Shown here: positions 58,745-64,000 of the stretch, piece by piece
Layout: the number at the start of each line of letters is the position of its first letter
How positions within the stretch are numbered: the first letter of the stretch is position 1
Assembly (NCBI GenBank): GCA_930367215.1
Contig: OV884056.1
Location: 230,135,127-230,199,126 of the forward strand
DNA from: Pollenia angustigena
Taxonomy: Eukaryota; Arthropoda; Insecta; Diptera; Polleniidae
DNA length: 64,000 nt
Direction of reading: 5' to 3'
Program-made: the position numbers and the translations under genes
Notes under the pieces: generated by a model
What the model saw: only the letters and a program-made list of their open reading frames with translations
Databases searched by the model: none
Told to the model about the DNA's origin: nothing

Positions 58745-59815
58745 TTCAAGGGCCGATGTTGATTTTGAATAAAACACAAACTATTTAGGAAATTATTTTA
58801 ATTTTATTTTATTATGATATATTGGTATTACTCAATTATGTATGGAACAAAATATCGGCCAAATGGGTGCCGCGACCACGGCGGCACACCTCCATCCGAT
58901 GGTCCAAATTTTCGATGACCCTGAGGCATAATGGAGGTTCTATGCCGTTAATGTGCCGAAGTGGCACCGTCCTGCTGAAACCACATATCGTCCACATCCA
59001 TATCTTCCAATTCGGGCCATAAAAAGTTCGTTATCATCTCACGATAGCGAACACCATTCACAGTAACTGCCTGACCGGCCTCATTTTGGAAAAAATACGG
59101 CCCGATGATGCCGCCAGCCCATAAACCGCACCAAACAGTCACTCTTTGTGGGTGCATTGGTTTTTCGACAATCACTCTTGGATTCTCATTCGCCCAAATG
59201 CGGCAATTCTGTTTATTGACGAATCCACTGAGGTGAAAATGTGCCTCATCACTGAAGATGATTTTCTTCGAAAATTGATCATCCACTGTTGCCATTTCTT
59301 GCCACCATTCTGCCCATTCACGACGTTTGGAATGGTCAAGAGGCTTTAGTTCTTGAGCCAATTGCACCTTGTAAGCGTGTAAATGCAAGTCTTTATGCAT
59401 AATGTTCATCAACGACGAGCGTGAGAGGTGCAATTGTTGGGCACGAAGACGAGTTGAGGTGGACGGCTCTTTAGCCACACTATCGCGAACAGCAGCAATA
59501 TTTCCTGCAGTACGAGCTGTACGAGCATGCACTGGTGTTCTCACATCTTCTACAGACCCGGTTTGCTCGAATTTTTCCACGATTTTTGCGATTGTACGCA
59601 CATTTGGACGATCAAATTTACCAAAAAAAATCACGAAGTGCACGATATGCATTTTGATTTGAACGCCCATTTTCATAATAAGTCTGGATAACTTAAATAC
59701 GTTGTTGGATTGTGTATCTCTCCATGGTTCAAATTGAGTAAGTCTGAAATAGAGAAATCAAATAAAATAATTGAAATACTGAAAATCAAAACTCCTCTTC
59801 AAAGAGGTACGTTTT
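58745..59815 (-). mobile_element. Mariner-type transposon, deleted (copy C)
   Basis: The left end is homologous to copy B. The element contains the longest transposase frame in the window. A deletion at about 58958 joins the 3' end directly to the second-Asp region, removing the third catalytic residue. A second deletion removes the first helix-turn-helix. The right boundary is uncertain by about 50 bp. Confidence 0.8.
58948..59676 (-). pseudogene. Mariner-type transposase fragment, 242 codons
   Basis: This open frame starts within the second helix-turn-helix (FGKFDRPNVRTIAKIVEKFE, then GSVEDVRTP) and runs through LHLSRSSLMNIMHKDL and HAYKVQLAQELKP. IIFSDEAHFHLSGFVNKQNC contains the first catalytic Asp, followed by VTVWCGLWAGGIIGPYFF, AVTVNGVRYREM and MWFQQDGAT (second Asp). 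It ends in a few residues of unrelated frame because the C-terminal third is deleted. The uninterrupted length suggests a fairly recent copy, but without the third Asp and the N-terminal DNA-binding helix it cannot be active. Confidence 0.88.
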
Positions 59816-60389
59816 TTAGAGCTACGTAATTATTAACCGATTTAATCTGTTTATTCTAGTTCCAAACTAGTTTTTCTTTTAAAACTTATTTTACAAACTT
59901 CAGTTTGTGAAGTCTTTTGTTCAAGCACAATCGTGCTTTTGCATATACTGCCACATGGATCTCGTAAATTTAGATCTCAAAATAACTCAGGGTCAAAATT
60001 ATATATTTTTGATCGCTTTTCGTACAAAACTAATTCTAAACTTAAACCATGAATTAAGAATTATATACAAACTACAGTATAGATGAGTTCAAAAATATTA
60101 TAAAATTATTGAAGTGAAAGTCAAAAATGAAACATCAAGTTTCACAATGCATAGTTTGGTTAAAGTGTGCGCATCGATAACTTTTTTACCGCACTTTAGG
60201 GCAGATAACATTGTAAAAATTCACGGATGCGTAGTAAAATTAATTAAAAAAAGTCAGCTGCCTTGCAATCGACGAATTCTGATGTTTTGTGCAAATATGC
60301 CCATTTGTTTTAATTTTGCTCCACTGACTGACTCCGGCCTTTATACAGGTAAGGGCAAGTTGGAAAAACTAACACTTTTTCACTAACAA
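59816..60389. other. Noncoding DNA
   Basis: A 90-codon + strand open frame at 60114-60386 shows no recognisable domain. Nothing else seen. Confidence 0.45.
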
Positions 60390-60812
60390 CCCATTAAAAA
60401 ATGGAGGTTCCAACGAAGCAGGTTTGTAAGGGAGAAACATAAAAGTTGCGCTTACCATTGCGCCTACGGAAGACATGAATTTTATATGGCGAGTTCCCAC
60501 TTTGAAGCAACACATTTTTGACACATAAAGCGCATTATTCAGCGCACATAAAAATTGTTGGATGTAACGATCAGCTTTACACACTGAATGTTTTGATACA
60601 GTTATCTTTTAGTATTCTCCCTTACAAACCAGCTTCGTAGTAAGGGAATGCCGTAGCACTGGAAATGTTATTTTTTTTTATAAAAGTTGTTGAGAGTTCT
60701 TTCATTTTCTTTACTGCATTTCTGTATGTCTTATTGCGTAGCGCATTATTGTGCGCTTATTTTTTTAAATGTACCTTTAGTGCTTCGCAAAATGATAAAA
60801 TTTTTTATTGGG
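60390..60812 (+). mobile_element. Interspersed inverted-repeat element, copy 2 (complete, 423 bp)
   Basis: Outer ends CCCATTAAAAAATGG and (reversed) CCCAATAAAAAATTTT form imperfect terminal repeats. An inner 24-bp inverted repeat (60413-60436 and 60615-60638, ACGAAGCAGGTTTGTAAGGG) has one mismatch. Almost collinear with bases 1-403. No transposase. Confidence 0.75.
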
Positions 60813-61035
60813 AAACACACATGTTTCGTACTTCCAAGCAATCGAATACCCTACGTACAAGTAGCTACTTGCAAATGTAAATGCAGAGTAATGAATTGCT
60901 TATGCGTAATATTAAATATAATTAACGTTACTCATACGTACTTGTACTTCAAGTTTTGTTATGACAAAAAGTAAAATTACAAAGAAGTTTTCTATTTAAG
61001 TCATAAAAACAACAATATTTTTGAAAATAATTTAT

Positions 61036-64000
61036 AATTATTAGTATTGTGGTTATTTTATTGAACTATTTATGGTTTTTAATCCAAATTTTTAATATTT
61101 TTAATTAGGCTTAAGTTCATTAAATTTAATTTTCATTAAATTATTTTTTATGAAGAAAGGAATTTTACAACATGAAAATTAATTAAAATTTATTGATGAT
61201 TTTTCATTCTTGACTCAGTCTGGGCTCGAACCCAGGTGTTTACGGACAGGTTACCCTGACATGTTTCGATTGCAACCACTCAATCTCCTCAGAGGGCTTG
61301 CCGTTTAACACTCGCAGCCATCGACGACTGCTGACGTCATTAGTCAAACATCAATCCTTAAACCAAATTGTATTCAACCTTTGGTAGATCGAAATTTGCT
61401 TTGAATGATTATCTATTTTAATTTATTTTAACATGTTATTCCTTTACTTCTGTTTTTTCGTACTTTTGTCAAGAATTCTTCTTGAAGTTCAAAGTACATA
61501 TTTTTGTTTTTTCATTTTTTTGTCTTTCTTTTTCTTGTTGACCTTTTCAGCACAACTTGAAGGACAAATGCAAACATAGAGCTCGTGCCTTAGCTTTAAC
61601 AATTATTAGTATTGTGGTTATTTTATTGAACTATTTATGGTTTTTAATCCAAATTTTTAATATTTTTAATTAGGCTTAAGTTCATTAAATTTAATTTTCA
61701 TTAAATTATTTTTTATGAAGAAAGGAATTTTACAACATGAAAATTAATTAAAATTTATTGATGATTTTTCATTCTTGACTCAGTCTGGGCTCGAACCCAG
61801 GTGTTTACGGACAGGTTACCCTGACATGTTTCGATTGCAACCACTCAATCTCCTCAGAGGGCTTGCCGTTTAACACTCGCAGCCATCGACGACTGCTGAC
61901 GTCATTAGTCAAACATCAATCCTTAAACCAAATTGTATTCAACCTTTGGTAGATCGAAATTTGCTTTGAATGATTATCTATTTTAATTTATTTTAACATG
62001 TTATTCCTTTACTTCTGTTTTTTCGTACTTTTGTCAAGAATTCTTCTTGAAGTTCAAAGTACATATTTTTGTTTTTTCATTTTTTTGTCTTTCTTTTTCT
62101 TGTTGACCTTTTCAGCACAACTTGAAGGACAAATGCAAACATAGAGCTCGTGCCTTAGCTTTAACAATTATTAGTATTGTGGTTATTTTATTGAACTATT
62201 TATGGTTTTTAATCCAAATTTTTAATATTTTTAATTAGGCTTAAGTTCATTAAATTTAATTTTCATTAAATTATTTTTTATGAAGAAAGGAATTTTACAA
62301 CATGAAAATTAATTAAAATTTATTGTTGTAAAATTCCTTTCTTCATAAAAAATAATTTAATGAAAATTAAATTTAATGAACTTAAGCCTAATTAAAAATA
62401 TTAAAAATTTGGATTAAAAACCATAAATAGTTCAATAAAATAACCACAATACTAATAATTGTTAAAGCTAAGGCACGAGCTCTATGTTTGCATTTGTCCT
62501 TCAAGTTGTGCTGAAAAGGTCAACAAGAAAAAGAAAGACAAAAAAATGAAAAAACAAAAATATGTACTTTGAACTTCAAGAAGAATTCTTGACAAAAGTA
62601 CGAAAAAACAGAAGTAAAGGAATAACATGTTAAAATAAATTAAAATAGATAATCATTCAAAGCAAATTTCGATCTACCAAAGGTTGAATACAATTTGGTT
62701 TAAGGATTGATGTTTGACTAATGACGTCAGCAGTCGTCGATGGCTGCGAGTGTTAAACGGCAAGCCCTCTGAGGAGATTGAGTGGTTGCAATCGAAACAT
62801 GTCAGGGTAACCTGTCCGTAAACACCTGGGTTCGAGCCCAGACTGAGTCAAGAATGAAAAATCATCAATAAATTTTAATTAATTTTCATGTTGTAAAATT
62901 CCTTTCTTCATAAAAAATAATTTAATGAAAATTAAATTTAATGAACTTAAGCCTAATTAAAAATATTAAAAATTTGGATTAAAAACCATAAATAGTTCAA
63001 TAAAATAACCACAATACTAATAATTGTTAAAGCTAAGGCACGAGCTCTATGTTTGCATTTGTCCTTCAAGTTGTGCTGAAAAGGTCAACAAGAAAAAGAA
63101 AGACAAAAAAATGAAAAAACAAAAATATGTACTTTGAACTTCAAGAAGAATTCTTGACAAAAGTACGAAAAAACAGAAGTAAAGGAATAACATGTTAAAA
63201 TAAATTAAAATAGATAATCATTCAAAGCAAATTTCGATCTACCAAAGGTTGAATACAATTTGGTTTAAGGATTGATGTTTGACTAATGACGTCAGCAGTC
63301 GTCGATGGCTGCGAGTGTTAAACGGCAAGCCCTCTGAGGAGATTGAGTGGTTGCAATCGAAACATGTCAGGGTAACCTGTCCGTAAACACCTGGGTTCGA
63401 GCCCAGACTGAGTCAAGAATGAAAAATCATCAATAAATTTTAATTAATTTTCATGTTGTAAAATTCCTTTCTTCATAAAAAAATAATTTAATGAAAATTA
63501 AATTTAATGAACTTAAGCCTAATTAAAAATATTAAAAATTTGGATTAAAAACCATAAATAGTTCAATAAAATAACCACAATACTAATAATTGTTAAAGCT
63601 AAGGCACGAGCTCTATGTTTGCATTTGTCCTTCAAGTTGTGCTGAAAAGGTCAACAAGAAAAAGAAAGACAAAAAAATGAAAAAACAAAAATATGTACTT
63701 TGAACTTCAAGAAGAATTCTTGACAAAAGTACGAAAAAACAGAAGTAAAGGAATAACATGTTAAAATAAATTAAAATAGATAATCATTCAAAGCAAATTT
63801 CGATCTACCAAAGGTTGAATACAATTTGGTTTAAGGATTGATGTTTGACTAATGACGTCAGCAGTCGTCGATGGCTGCGAGTGTTAAACGGCAAGCCCTC
63901 TGAGGAGATTGAGTGGTTGCGATCGAAACATGTCAGGGTAACCTGTCCGTAAACACCTGGGTTCGAGCCCAGACTGAGTCAAGAATGAAAAATCATCAAT
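61036..64000. repeat. 565-bp tandem array that reverses into a giant palindrome
   Basis: Direct units start at 61036, 61601 and 62166 (period 565). The third stops at 62325, and from 62326 the same unit runs in reverse complement to the window end. Inverted unit landmarks are at 62866, 63431 and 63997. The arms 61036-62300 and 62326-63591 are inverse complements with only a one-base insertion (A tract near 63480) noticed. A->G at 63921 is another rare difference. The spacer is 25 bp (62301-62325). There is no open frame of note. Each unit holds a TGACGTCA site and a tRNA-like B box. Confidence 0.95.
62700..62850 (+). repeat. tRNA-like (SINE-type) segment in each array unit
   Basis: On the strand read as + in the inverted half, GGTTCGAGCCC (62829-62839) is a perfect Pol III B box within a T-arm-like stem CTGGG/CCCAG. 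About 50 bp upstream, GAGATTGAGTGGTTG resembles an A box. CAGGGTAACCTG between them forms a small hairpin. A proper acceptor stem and anticodon arm cannot be drawn, so it is not a functional tRNA. It may be a tRNA-derived SINE head. Equivalent B boxes are at 61222-61232 and 61787-61797 (- strand) and near 63394 and 63959 (+ strand). Confidence 0.55.

Larger units (their letters stand above)
42583..60389 (+). other. Region after the last seen cpx exon: intron, no further exon found
   Basis: About 17.8 kb with no recognisable complexin C-terminal exon (I looked for codons for a KxKNQIE-type helix and a CxxQ end) and no other gene. It contains the elements listed separately. The intervals 42.6-44.5, 46.7-48.2, 53.9-55.7 and 57.4-58.7 kb hold AT-rich sequence in which I see nothing. 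Confidence 0.55.

Noticed and set aside
1..60812. Long terminal repeats of one giant element
   Set aside because: The two 400-bp copies have their own terminal inverted repeats and no reverse transcriptase or integrase lies between them. They are independent copies of a small DNA element.
61200..61330. Functional tRNA gene in the tandem unit
   Set aside because: Only the T-arm/B box is convincing. No 7-bp acceptor stem or anticodon arm can be paired around it.

Overview
The window looks like AT-rich nuclear DNA from a higher fly, probably a calyptrate fly such as a blow fly. That is inferred from a fly-type complexin coding sequence, introns of tens of kilobases, and many mariner, hAT, pogo-like and inverted-repeat elements. 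There are no operons or other prokaryotic features. I could not run any search, so family names rest on motifs read by eye.

Only two genes can be supported. The first is complexin (cpx), on the + strand. Two internal coding exons are present, at 30324-30490 and 42450-42582, separated by an 11,959-bp intron. The start codon lies upstream of the window as far as I can see, and no exon with the C-terminal end was found in the 21.4 kb downstream. The window is therefore probably all one cpx locus, mostly intron. The second is a two-exon, 632-residue, secreted M13 (neprilysin-like) protein on the - strand (14756-17444). It appears to be nested in an upstream cpx intron and lacks the usual zinc-binding HExxH motif, so it is probably a pseudo-peptidase.

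The rest is intronic or intergenic DNA rich in decayed mobile elements. Mariner-type copies lie at about 1.8, 4.6, 10.8, 11.6, 19.1, 55.7 and 58.7 kb, every one deleted or frame-broken. A pogo/Tigger-like remnant is at 2.7 kb. hAT-type elements are at 27.4 kb and 38.7 kb; the first has an exact 8-bp target duplication, the second a C-terminal transposase remnant. A Helitron/PIF1 helicase remnant is at 34.6 kb, and an RNase H end of a non-LTR retrotransposon at 56.6 kb. At least a dozen small inverted-repeat (MITE or foldback) elements have readable termini. The most striking are a 980-bp foldback built of 82-bp hairpin units (38928-39907), a 342-bp hairpin with 113-bp arms just upstream of a cpx exon (29248-29589), and a nested foldback complex (49785-52312).

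The last 3 kb (61036-64000) is a nearly identical 565-bp tandem array that reverses direction at 62300-62326. This gives a giant palindrome with arms over 1.2 kb and a 25-bp loop. Each unit carries a perfect Pol III B-box (tRNA T-arm-like) sequence. This is either an unusual repeat or an assembly artefact.
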